Positions 44,055 to 55,103 of a stretch of DNA of 64,000 nucleotides are shown piece after piece. This stretch comes from Bursaphelenchus xylophilus. Its lineage: Eukaryota; Nematoda; Chromadorea; Rhabditida; Aphelenchoididae. Positions within the stretch are counted from its first letter, which is position 1. The number at the start of each line of letters is the position of its first letter. Under the pieces are notes generated by a model that made no database searches, was not told the origin of the DNA, and saw nothing but the letters and a program-made list of their open reading frames with translations. The stretch spans positions 9,610,001-9,674,000 of the forward strand of contig CAJFCV020000003.1 of NCBI GenBank assembly GCA_904066235.2, given 5' to 3'. The position numbers and the translations under genes were made by a program.

Positions 44055-45214
44055 ATGCCTTCCGACGCTGGTAAGTTGAGAGTTTAACTCGGAATTTGGT
44101 GGGGTTTACCGTGGTATATTGCTGTATATCTCGCGCTACGGTTTTCTGTTAAAAATCAAGATTTTTTGTCAGTTTTGGCTAATTTTTGTAAATTTTCGGC
44201 AATTTTGACGGCTTTTTCTGTTCTTCCGGCCGTAAGTTACTATTTTTATAAATCTAAATAAAGAAACAAGGTCTCTGGTTCTTGATTAAACCATTAACAA
44301 TCCAATACCATGTCATATTCAGCAAAGATACCAAGATTTTCCCCATAAATCTTTGATTTTTTTATTTTTACAATAATATCCTTGCAGAACTCAAAGAGAT
44401 CTTCAACCTCTATGATGAGGAGTTGGACGGAAAGATTGACGGTACCCAAATCGGTGACGTCGTCCGTGCCGCTGGCTTGAAGCCCACCAACGCCGCCGTC
44501 TGGAAGGCCGCCGGCCAAGAGTACAAGAGAAAGGGAGAGAAGAGACTCACCTTCGAGGAGTGGCTACCAATCTATCAACAACTCCAGGGAGAGAAGGTGG
44601 GTATTATTTTGCGGCTAACGACATGAACTTTCGATTCATATAAAACTTGATGCCTGGTTTTGAGATTATACGCCTTTAGGCGACATTTTTCTGAAAAGTG
44701 TTTTTGATGACTAAAGCGAGGTACGAAAAAAATCCTAATTTTTCGCGAAACTTTGTAAAACCCAAATAAGACCATTAAAACGAAGACTCTTTATGCTATA
44801 TAAAATTACAAAATTTCAGGCTGCCGGCTCCTTCGCCGACTTCATGGAGGGTCTGAAAGTGTTCGACAAGGAAGAGTGCGGAAAGATCTTGGCCGCTGAG
44901 CTCCGACACATCTTGTTGGCTTTGGGAGAGCGTTTGAGCGTCGAAGAAGCCGATGAATTGTTGAAGGGAGTTGAAGACAGCGAAGGGTTGGTCAATTATG
45001 AAGGTAAGAGCGGGCGTTTTGTCAAGTGTAATATCAAAAAAATGATTATTTTGGAGATTTCTTTGACTTTACGGACATTTTATAAGCTAAACCCTTGATT
45101 TTCAAGCCTTTTAAGCTATGCAATTTTGTAGCCCAAAGGTTATTACATTTTATATTTGATGAATTTTCAGCTTTCATCAAGAAAGTGATGGCCGGACCCT
45201 TCCCACAAGACTAA
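44055..45214 (+). CDS. mlc-3: Myosin essential (alkali) light chain
   Basis: Four exons join in frame: 44055-44070, 44388-44596, 44820-45003 and 45171-45214, giving 150 residues. The first exon encodes just MPSDA plus one base. [51 protein letters not shown] and [22 protein letters not shown] are diagnostic of the essential light chain, with degenerate EF-hands that do not bind calcium strongly. The protein wraps the myosin heavy-chain neck in muscle. Length and sequence fit the nematode mlc-3 orthologue. Codon use is strongly biased to C-ending codons, as expected for a highly expressed muscle gene. AATAAA at 45322 is a likely poly(A) signal. Confidence 0.95.
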
Positions 45215-45321
45215 GCGCCCGATTGCGCGGGTCGCCCTGTTCTCTTGTAATCCTTGTTTATTGCATCACAACTCTTTCTCTCTTTTATTCATAAAAAAAT
45301 TCGACCTCTTTTTGACATCTT

Positions 45322-45327
45322 AATAAA
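45322..45327 (+). terminator. Poly(A) signal of the myosin light-chain gene
   Basis: AATAAA lies 107 bases past the stop codon, in TTAATAAAGGC. Confidence 0.5.
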
Positions 45328-45329
45328 GG

Positions 45330-47560
45330 CAAGGCCAACACCGCCTCCAATTGCCTTAGGCGTCAGCAAAAACGGAGACACTTTCTCGGCTACACATAGG
45401 CACCCTTATCGGGCAGTTAACGGGTGCCAACCCCGACCGTCCACCGGTCCCCAATCATTAGTTCTTTAGTCTTAGACAACCGAACGAACATCAAATCGTT
45501 TGATTCTTCTTTTGTCTTGTTTTCTCTTCTCTCTCATTTAGCTTGTCGTATCATGTTGTGTTCGCCGAAGGCCGCGATATACGAGTTATTGGCTGGTAAT
45601 GGTGGCCTTCGGTAATTTCTTTCTCTTCTTTAGTTCGATTTTGTTTTTCCATCCCAATCTTACAAGGCTAAGCACATTATAAAAGGTTGTTCCATAAATT
45701 CTTACAGGCGCAATTACATTTGTCGTTTGTGTTTTGAAAGATGTGTTTATTAAATAACGAGAAACAGTAGTGGCTTGATTTGCGTTTCCTTCTTCTTGCC
45801 GGGTCTTGATGCGGGGGTGGAGGGAAAATCGAGTTTTGAGGATAACATATGGGTATATACCATCAAGCGTTTTTCTTAGTAGGTTTCATTAGGATCTGCA
45901 AACAACCCTAGATGATTTTTTATACGAGTCTTGCCTTTCTTTGGGGTTTAAAATACGTTTATTTAAACTTTGGTTTTATAGTCATCATGATTAATATAAT
46001 GGCCATAACTTTTTAACGACTTTTTGGTTTATTGAGATTGCGGTCGTATTTCGAAGCCAGAGTCCTGTTAGATCTAGCAATGCCATTGGGTATATTTTAC
46101 TAGCGATCGACAACTCGAGATCAACGTTTCTTCAAAGCCATCTACTGCAATATTTTGCAGCTTCAATTTACCCTTCGCTCTGCTCGGAAACCTCATTTTA
46201 TCTGCAAATCTCCCATCAAAATGACCATCAGCATCCCTTCCAGCCATCATAGTGTCGTTTACATCTCGGGCGTTGGTCTCTTCCGACCAGACTTGTTCCT
46301 GGAAAAATATATCCGAGACCTCTCCCTCGTTGCGTGGGTGTCCGCAGAGGCGAGTGAAAACAGGTGTCCATGGCTGTTTGTGCGGAAAAAAGGGCTGACG
46401 TTCAGTGGTATTCTGTTTGGCTATGCTCTCAAAACCGGTGTCCTATCTTTTATCAGACACCCTTCATTTTGCCGAAGGTGATCTTGGAGAGAGATATGCA
46501 AAGAATCCATGGAAAGGACAGGCACAATCAAAAAAATAAAGGGTTTGGAGGAAAAACACAAACGATTTGTAGCCCATCGATCTTGATTGCAGAATTGTTG
46601 CTTCGTAGCCATAAACCGGGAGGATGCTTTGTAAAAAAATCTGTGATTAATAAACTGGCCCATTAACGTAGCCATAGGCAGATCAACTACATAATTTGGA
46701 CCCGATACGATGAACTTTTTTATTCAATTTTGTCTATTTGCATAACATCATTGGTTGCATAAAAATTCATCGTCAAATGCAAGCTAATAACCGTCTCTGA
46801 AACCACCCTTTGGAAAAGCTGACAGTCCTCACAAATGCACCGTGCGGTCGGCATCGCGAAGAGCTTTTCCAATTGGCCAAAGAATCGCCTCGATGAAAAT
46901 TAAAAACACACTGTGCAACTTCGGTGCGCGACATAAGCGGCAACTGCACTTTCCGAAGGGTTCTTGTCTGAAGGATCTCAGCTCTTGCTGAGGCGCACTG
47001 TGCATTCCATCTTGTTGCCATTTGGAAAGATGCGACAAAGTCTTCGCAGCGTGCGGACATGACAAGACTTTACGATCCACCTAGTACAGGTTCAGAAAGG
47101 AAAGTCAGGAATTCAGTTTGATATGAAAGATATTGGTTGCAAAAAAGTTTGCCAGAGTCATCAAACACCTAGAGATATGCGTATCATGCAACAAAAATGC
47201 GTATTCTTCTTCGTTTTGAAGTGAATGGGTTTGTCGTTGTAAGAATGAGGCCTCATGAAAAACCTAGCAAAGATTTTGTATAAAAGACGTAGAAAATCAC
47301 GTCTTTTAAATGAGATTTTTAAGATGCTCTTCTACACGGTCAAGCCGCATACATGCTACGGACTCCTCGTTTTAATCAAAGAATCAATAAGGATCGATTG
47401 TGACACTTCGTCAGCAATACAGAAATTATTTTTCCGAAAAACTTCTGTTGAATTTTGAAGCTTCGAAGTGCGCGATAACAACGAAAATAATTTTCCGTAT
47501 TTTACTCATTTCCAGCGATTCGATCCTATTTCCCCGTCTCATATTTATTATATTGTACTT
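45330..47560. other. Intergenic region with a GCACNGTGC cluster
   Basis: No supported exon. Open frames at 46155-46666 lack recognisable domains. At about 46835-47000 three GCAC(C/A/T)GTGC-type motifs lie in a patch with weak inverted similarity at its edges (TTTGGAAAAGCTG and CATTTGGAAAGATG), probably an old member of the GCACAGTGC repeat family. An exact CGTATTTTAC is at 47496, about 60 bp before the acceptor of the next gene. Confidence 0.4.
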
Positions 47561-47571
47561 GCAGGTCGATA

Positions 47572-50500
47572 ATGTCCATAACTGGAGCGCTTTACGGAGC
47601 GCTCGGGCGCAAAAAGCTCGGCCAACCCGAGTACACTTTTATCCAGGACCGCAATCGCTTTAGATGTGAATGCGCCCTCCCGGGGATCAATTATGTTGGA
47701 ATTGGGAATTCAACTAACAAAAAGAATGCCCAGACAAATGCGGCAAAAGATATGGGCGATTATTTGGTCCGTGAGGGCATTCTTGGGCCCAACGACATTC
47801 CAGAGCTTCAGGTTTTTTTTGACTTTCTATTATTGTTGATTTAGGCGTTGTGCTCGATTCAGAAGTGTCTTGAAAGCGAGAGAAATGAATTACTTGTTGG
47901 GATGAAGTGAAGGAGGCTATCTTTGAAAAAAAGACACAAATAGAGCTGAAAACGAGTGCAGAAGCTGGGCCGAGGCTTATTCCATAGATGGAATGTGTTT
48001 TTGTTCAGCTTCTCAGTTGTTTTCTCTCTATCTGACAATTTTTTATATTACACTAGACATCTGATATCGTTTGGGGGAATTCAAGTCGAAAACGTCGAGG
48101 AATTGGGCTGAAATTGGTTTGAGAAGGTTGAGAGGTTCTTTCTCTTACTTCTAAAACCAATTTCGTTTTTATGCTCATTATTTCCTGCCTTTTCAACTTC
48201 AATTTCCATTAGATGTCAGATGTCAAGTATAATATTACTTTTTTCAAATAGCCCAATAAGTAATTCATTTGATGCAGCTGTGGAATGCTTTCAAGACCCT
48301 TTTGAATCCGAGAACGACGCGTGGATCAATTTTGTTTTGCTTTTTAGTTAGAAAAATTGATTTTGTTTCAGGCAGGCGATCTTGAAGCTACAGGTCCTTC
48401 TAGTTTTGTCCCAGCTAGTGCCGATGTGTTTGCCCGGCCATATAATGCTCCCCCAGTCATCGATGCTCCTCCTGTCAGAGATTACCAGCCTCGACAGCAA
48501 ACATCCTACGAGAAATACATTGCTCAAACCGCCAGTGAAGTGGAAAAGGTATTGTAATATATTTTTCTTATTTTTTTGATGTTTAGAGCGAATCAGTTGA
48601 CCTGACCTCGGAAATCCATGGAGGATGGGACATTTCCAACTGCAAAGGAGCGTTGAATATCTACTTGCAGCAGAACAAAATGGGTCCGGCCCAGTATAAG
48701 ATGGAGTCAAGTGGACCTGCTCATGAAAAGTAAGATCTTACAGTAATTTTTGATTCATCTGCCCCAATTCTTGTCATGTCACCAGCGGGTATAATCGTTA
48801 GCCTATTTCAGAACCTTCGTTGCACATCTTGAACTTTTTGTCAAAGAATTGGGAATTGTTTTGCGAGCTCGAGGAGATGGATCTAATTTAAAAGTTGCTC
48901 AAGGAGCTTGCGCGTTGTCAGTGGTTAGACAGTTGTATCATAAGGGCGTCATCAAGAAGGCCGGGGAGAACGTATCGAAAAAGAAGAATGTTGCTGATGT
49001 GAGTTATTTGATATTTCGTTTCGTTTTTAGGTCATGGATAATATAATTCTTGTGGCTGCTGAGGCTCAGAAAGTGTGGAATTCTTGGTTAAAGAACAAGA
49101 AGCCTTTTCTGATCAATTAAGTCAAAATTCGGACGATTTCATAGTCTTGGCATGTCAATTTTATATTATCCATCCCATGTAAAGTATAAAATTAGGGTAG
49201 ATTTTTTTTATCTAATAGGACCATGGTTTCTTTTAATATTACTTAGAAAAAGATGACCTCATTGTTTTGATGAATATGTTTTTTGACAAGCAGCCTTTCG
49301 TCTTTTATTGTAATGGCCATTTTTTCAGCTCCCATCGACTCCAGTCGAAATAAACCCAGAAATCATCGAAAGAGTTGACGCTTACCTCTCAGAAACTGGC
49401 ATAGAGCCAGTTGTTGCCGACTTTTCCATTGCCAATAACGATATTAGAATTCCTCTTATCATCGACCAGAAATTGACCGAATTCCCAGTCAATGAAGACC
49501 ACCCAAAAACAAGTGGCTTGGTCGCCTTTGCTCCTCCTAGTCAGAATTGGGACCCGTGGAAAGGCGCGAACATCGATGAACCCCCATTGGCCACAATGAG
49601 TCTCCAGCAAATTTCGGATCTTCTTTTGGCACAAGAGAAGGCGAAAAATCACAATCCAGAAGTTGTGGAAAAACGAAGATCCTTGCCGGTTTTTGCACAT
49701 AGAGATGAAATCCTTCAGATTATTGAACGAGACTCGGTGGTTTTGATCAAGGGCACCACGGGATGTGGAAAGTCGACTCAGGTAAGGAGGAGGTGGAAAG
49801 TGTAATATAAATTTTTGGATCTTTTAAATTTTTTATTAGGTACAGGTTGAATTTACTGATATTTTTGAAGAATTTTTCTTTTAATTTTTTTGGGAAACTG
49901 TTTTTTGGGGGTTAGTTTTGATGTCATGTGTAATATAATTTTTGCGAGATTTGTATAGTTTAAGGCAATTTGCAGGCATTTATGGGAAATTTAAACTTGA
50001 AGTTTTGCGACAGTTTTGAACCTGAATTTTACGATTTTTTGGATTTTGCCAGTCATGGATAATATAATTTTTTCGTAATTTTTGCTTTAAACTTGTACGA
50101 ATGTGTCCGGATAGGCGTAATATAGCGAATTGAGATTCATAAAGTGATATTTCTTTCCTTCTGATTTCGAATTTTTACTTCAAATCGCTTCTTATATCAA
50201 GTGTAATATAATTTTTTTCAGATATGCCAATATCTCCTCGACCATTTTATCCATTCCGGCAAGGGATCCAATTTCAATTGCATCGTCAGTCAGCCTCGCA
50301 GAATTTCGACAATTTCGTTGGCTGAGAGAGTTGCCAATGAAAGGATGGAAGAACTCGGCCAAAGCGTCGGATATACTGTCAGATTTGAGTGCGTTAACCC
50401 GCGACCGTACGGAGCAATATTGTTCTGCACTGTTGGATGTCTTCTGAGGAAAATGGAATTTGGGTTGAGAGGAGTTTCCCATGTCATTATTGATGAAATC

Positions 50501-53500
50501 CACGAACGCGATGTTGATGTAGGCTTCGAAAATTTTTGAGGATTTTTTGGTGGGAGTGGTTGTTATAGGGAAGAAAATTTTGTAGTCGAATTTAGAGGAC
50601 ATTTGGAGTAAAAGTTTTATAAAACTTGGATTGGTTTTGATTTTTTGATATTACACTAGGTATTGATTTAGTAATTTTTGTGGGTTTTTGGGTTTTAAAT
50701 TGAGAATTTGTTAGAGTCATGATTTGTGGAGACGTATTTTACAATTCTACATGTTTAGTTTTTCAGTTCTAGCTTATAGATTGTTTTTTCCCTCAAATTT
50801 TACTTGGTCCTGTCATGAATTATATTTAAAAATTTCAGACCGATTTTCTCCTGATTATCATACGAGATATGGTGAGAGCCTACCCCAAATTGAGAGTAAT
50901 CCTGATGTCCGCCACAATCGACACGAATTTATTTACAAATTACTTTCAAACCAACTCGGTTGTGGAGATTGAACAGAGGGTTTTTGATGTTCAATGTGAG
51001 TTTGCGGGTTGAGTTAGGGTTTTGGGATTTTTAGAGGTGAAAGAGGAATATGTAACGTTATTTTACTTTTAATTTGAGACGGGGTTTTAGTTAAATTGAA
51101 GAAGTTATACGCATTTATATTGGACTTGGTGGTGGATATCTAAATTAATATAATTTTTTGCCGATTCCAGACTTTTTCTTGGAAAATATCCTGACTATGG
51201 TCAATTACCAACCGGAGGTTGTCGAGAAACGCAGAAACCCCAAGAAATCGAAGAATAATAATCGAAATGAACCCGAAGAAAACGAAAATGACGATGAGAT
51301 GGGCGCCGAGAATGATAATCGAAATTTGAATATTACGAATGATCCCAATATCCCTCCTGAAGTGAAATATAAATTATCCCTCATGGACGAGCAGAGGATT
51401 GATGTTGGACTTATTGAAGTGGGTTTTGACATAAATTTTGAGGCCTTTTATATTGTACTTGATGTTTTGATCTATTTTTTGGATTTATTTTTGATTTTTT
51501 TATGTTTAAAAAGTCAGCAGATGGTAATAGGAGGGAGAGAAGGATAAGAACAACGTATTTTACAAATTTTATCCCTCCATTTTTAGGCCCTCATCCAAGA
51601 TATTGCCCAAAACGGCCAAGAAGGCGCGATTTTGGTCTTCCTCCCCGGAATGGCCGTTATTGAGATGTGCCAAGCAACCTTGAAGAAAAATCCGATATTG
51701 GGAAATGCCGCAAAATATGTGATCCTACCGCTGCATGGACAACTCCCGTCTTCGGAACAAAGAAAAGTTTTTCTGAGTGTTGGCCCTGGACAAAGAAAGA
51801 TCATTTTGTCGACGAATATCGCCGAAACGAGTGTCACAATCGATGATGTCGTGTTTGTGATTGATTCTTGTCGGTGAGTGGGGTTTTTATAGGAAGTTTT
51901 TTTGGGATTTTTTTGGGGAAATTTTAGATTTTACGTTTTTTTCGACAGTCGAAAGTTTCTGAGTTTATTTTTGCTCTTATTTTTGCTATCTTTTGCTTTG
52001 AGGTTGTATAAAATGCCGTATTTTAGCGCCCGAGAAGCCTCCTATACATCGCGAAATAACATGGTCCACTTCTCCACCGTCTGGGCCTCCAGAAACAGCC
52101 TTACGCAACGCCGCGGAAGAGCCGGCCGCGTCAAAGAAGGCTTCTGTTTCCATCTGTGCACCGAAGAAAGATTCAACGCACTGGAGGAGCATCGGACCGC
52201 TGAAATGTTGAGAACCCCTCTGGCTTCTCTGGCACTCAGCATCAAGCTGCTGAGACTGGGATCGGTCGGAGATTTCCTCGAAAGAGCAATCGAACCACCT
52301 CCGATGGATGCCATCGTCGAAGCTGAGGTTTTGCTCAGGGAAATGAACGCACTGGACATTAATTTGGAACTCACGGAGTTGGGAAGGATCCTGGCGAGAT
52401 TACCATTGAAGCCCAAGGATGGAAAAGCATTGATCTTGGGAGCAGCTTTGAAGTAAGGGGGAGATATGGAGATTTGAACGAAATTTTTGGGGTTTTTGAT
52501 GTGTTAGGTTGTTCGGAAAGTTCGGTCGTTTCGTTATTGCTTTGAACGACCGAACTTTCTGCACAACCTAATAATTTGAGTATTTTTGATATTCAAAATG
52601 AATGATAATGACACTGATGACTACTTTTTTCAGTATTGGAGATTTAATGTGCACGATCGCCGCGGCCAGCTGCATGAATACCCCCTATGTACCGTTGCAA
52701 ATATTCCACAAAACTTTGTCGAATTGCCATCGCAAGTTCTCCGGCCGACGACTCTCGGATCACATTGGATTGGTCAAAGTTAACAACGAGTATTGCCAGG
52801 CCATGGAGAAGGGCCAATATGATGCGGATGCATTTGCCTCAAGAAATTCTTGCAACAGAATTGTATTGAGCATGACTCGGTAAGCGATTTGGATGGGGTT
52901 GAGGAAATTTTGGGGCTTTTTTGGCCATAAGTTACCTTATTTTAGATGGAATTTTTGTTGTAGTAAATTTTTTCTATAAATCAATGTGATTTTTGTTTCA
53001 GAGAAGCCAAACTGCAAATGAGAGACGTCCTCGTCCAGAAAAGCGGATTCCCAGAGACCGCATTCGCTCCATTGGCCATTGATCCGGACGGCGAAGACGT
53101 CAATTTGGACCTATTTTTGGGCTTGTTGGTCTACTCCCTGTACCCAAATATTGCTTATTACAGGTAAGCAGAGACTTGACGTGGCTAATAGAAATGGTTA
53201 AGACTTGATTTTGTTTGATTTCTGAAAGTTTTACGCGAAATTTTATATTACACTAGGCACTTTCAGAGACAAAAGACAAGTTTTCACCCTGGAACAGGCG
53301 ACAGCGTTGATGTCGAAGCTCTCCGTGTGCATGCCACCCATGAATGCCCCGAAAATCGACTTCCCATCACCGTTGCTGGTATTCACGGACAAGAGAAGGA
53401 CCTCGGTTATAAGTGCGAACACGATCTCAATGATTACCCCGATCCATTTATTGCTGTTTGGGAGCCGAAGAATCGAATGTGTGGCCCCGAATCTGGTCAA

Positions 53501-54790
53501 ATTGGATGATATGTGAGTTCGTTTTTAATTTTCTGTCGATTTTTTTTCAAAAAAATTGTTGAAGTTTTAAAAAAATATATATGATTTTTTTTTTTTGATT
53601 TTTTAGATTAATTTTGAGCCTTTTCGTTTGGCTAAATAAGTTAGGACACATTTTGACGTATTTTACCCTGAAATTGAAGCAATTGTTTTTTAGGATCACC
53701 CTCGAAATGGACCCCTCGGACGCGGCGAAAATCGTCGCCCTTCGACCCGCAATTGAAGGCCTCATTGTGAGGACTTGCCTCAACCCGGCATCCCTGACCG
53801 AACCCTCCCCTCAAGACCAACAATTCCTCGACGTTTTGCGCCAACTGTGCGGCGAATCGGCCTGCGAAGGAAGAGGCCTCACCCAAGCGCCCCGACCCGC
53901 CTTTTACTCCGAATATCAGCAGAGAAAACGCGTCCTGACGACGGAAAATCAACCCCACAGAAGGGAAATCCCGCACGGCGAACGACCCCAATGGAATCCG
54001 GATCAAAGGTTCAGAGGCCGTGGCAGGGGAGGCTATCGTGGGGGATTCAGAGGAGGCCACAGAGGAGGTGGCGGATTTAATTCGAACCGAGGATTCGGAG
54101 GCCCTCCGCAAGGAATGGGATTTGGCGGACAAAGAGGAGGCTTTGGAGCTCCACCGAGGGAGTTTGGAGCAGCAGCGGGGTACGGGGGACCTCCTCCCAG
54201 CTTCCATCAAAATCAGGACTTTGTAAGTGGAAATTTCGGGGTTTTCTTTGGTTTTTTGGAATTTTTTTTTTAAATTTTACTAATTAAAAAAAATTTTTTT
54301 TGTCTTTCCGGGTCCTATGGGTTATATATAGTTGGCATAGATCATATATTGTCTTATTCTGTGTTTTAGAGCTGGGCTTGACTCTTCTCCATTGGTTCAT
54401 TTTCCGATTTCTTGGTCTTTTCAATTTTTCATGGTGTATATTTGTGGTAGGTCTTATTCCTTTCTAATTTTTAGGCTTTTTAGATTATGGTCAATGTGTA
54501 ATTTACCTTGATTTGATATTATTTTCCATGATTCTTGAGATTCTTTTATATTATCCATGGGATTTAAAAAAATTTTTTTATTGGATTTTTTGTGTTTGTT
54601 TTTGTTATTTGTGGGTGTTCTTTATGGAAATGAAGGCATAAAAGTATGATATGTAATTTTATTTTATTTTTAGGGCACCCCATCCCAGCCAAAACGCCCA
54701 TATTTGGCAAAAAGTTCGCCGATTACCCCGACCATTGTAAATGAATCCACCCCCGCCAAACCTCAATTTAATGGTGGAAATGGAGTATAA
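47572..54790 (+). CDS. rha-1: ATP-dependent RNA helicase A (DHX9/MLE/RHA-1)
   Basis: Fifteen exons join in frame: 47572-47811, 48372-48548, 48587-48729, 48812-48998, 49329-49781, 50222-50518, 50839-50995, 51171-51418, 51587-51873, 52003-52452, 52634-52879, 53002-53163, 53267-53512, 53694-54222 and 54674-54790. The product is 1312 residues. Order: dsRBD1 (1-80), dsRBD2 (about 165-248), helicase core with Walker [10 protein letters not shown] (391-399), DEIH (491-494), SAT (523-525), STNIAETS and QRRGRAGR (about 765-772), then HA2 and OB domains and an RGG/Gly-rich tail (about 1200-1265). It unwinds RNA and RNA:DNA hybrids in transcription, splicing and germline silencing. A charged Asn/Glu/Lys-rich insert (exon 51171-51418) interrupts the core. 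The acceptor GCAG ends seven bases before ATG, fitting trans-splicing. Confidence 0.95.
52504..52571. mobile_element. Mini-mariner hairpin in a helicase intron
   Basis: TTAGGTTGTTCGGAAAGTTCGGTCGTT pairs with AACGACCGAACTTTCTGCACAACCTAA, leaving a loop of about 14 bases. The TTAGGTTG terminus is typical of mariner-family inverted repeats. At 68 bp this is little more than two TIRs. It sits inside intron 10 (52453-52633). Confidence 0.75.
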
Positions 54791-54917
54791 AAAACCGAAT
54801 CGAGGAGGAATTCACTTCCATTTGTCTGAATGTTCTCATAGTCTATCTATTTTTGTTGATTTATTGTAAATTCTTAAAAATTTTTGTTGTAATTTTTATT
54901 TATTTTTTTGTTTTTTT

Positions 54918-54923
54918 AATAAA
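54918..54923 (+). terminator. Poly(A) signal of the helicase gene
   Basis: AATAAA lies about 130 bases after the stop codon, in the 313 bp space shared with the convergent ARL3 gene. On the minus strand the ARL3 counterpart AATAAA is at 55066-55061. Confidence 0.5.
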
Positions 54924-55103
54924 TTTGTGAATTTGAAATGAGCATTGAGGGAGTCGTCGGTAAAGTACGTCGCAAATTGTATCTCATTTTTTCGAAAAAA
55001 TACATTTTTTTTTGAAATTTGAAAAAAAAATAATTTGAAAATCCATAAAAATTGTTATTGTTTATTTTATTTACTGAAAGTATTAATTAAAAATTCGTTG
55101 AGA

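Noticed and set aside
46155..46666. Two overlapping plus-strand frames of about 100 codons
   Set aside because: No domain, no splice sites, ordinary intergenic composition.
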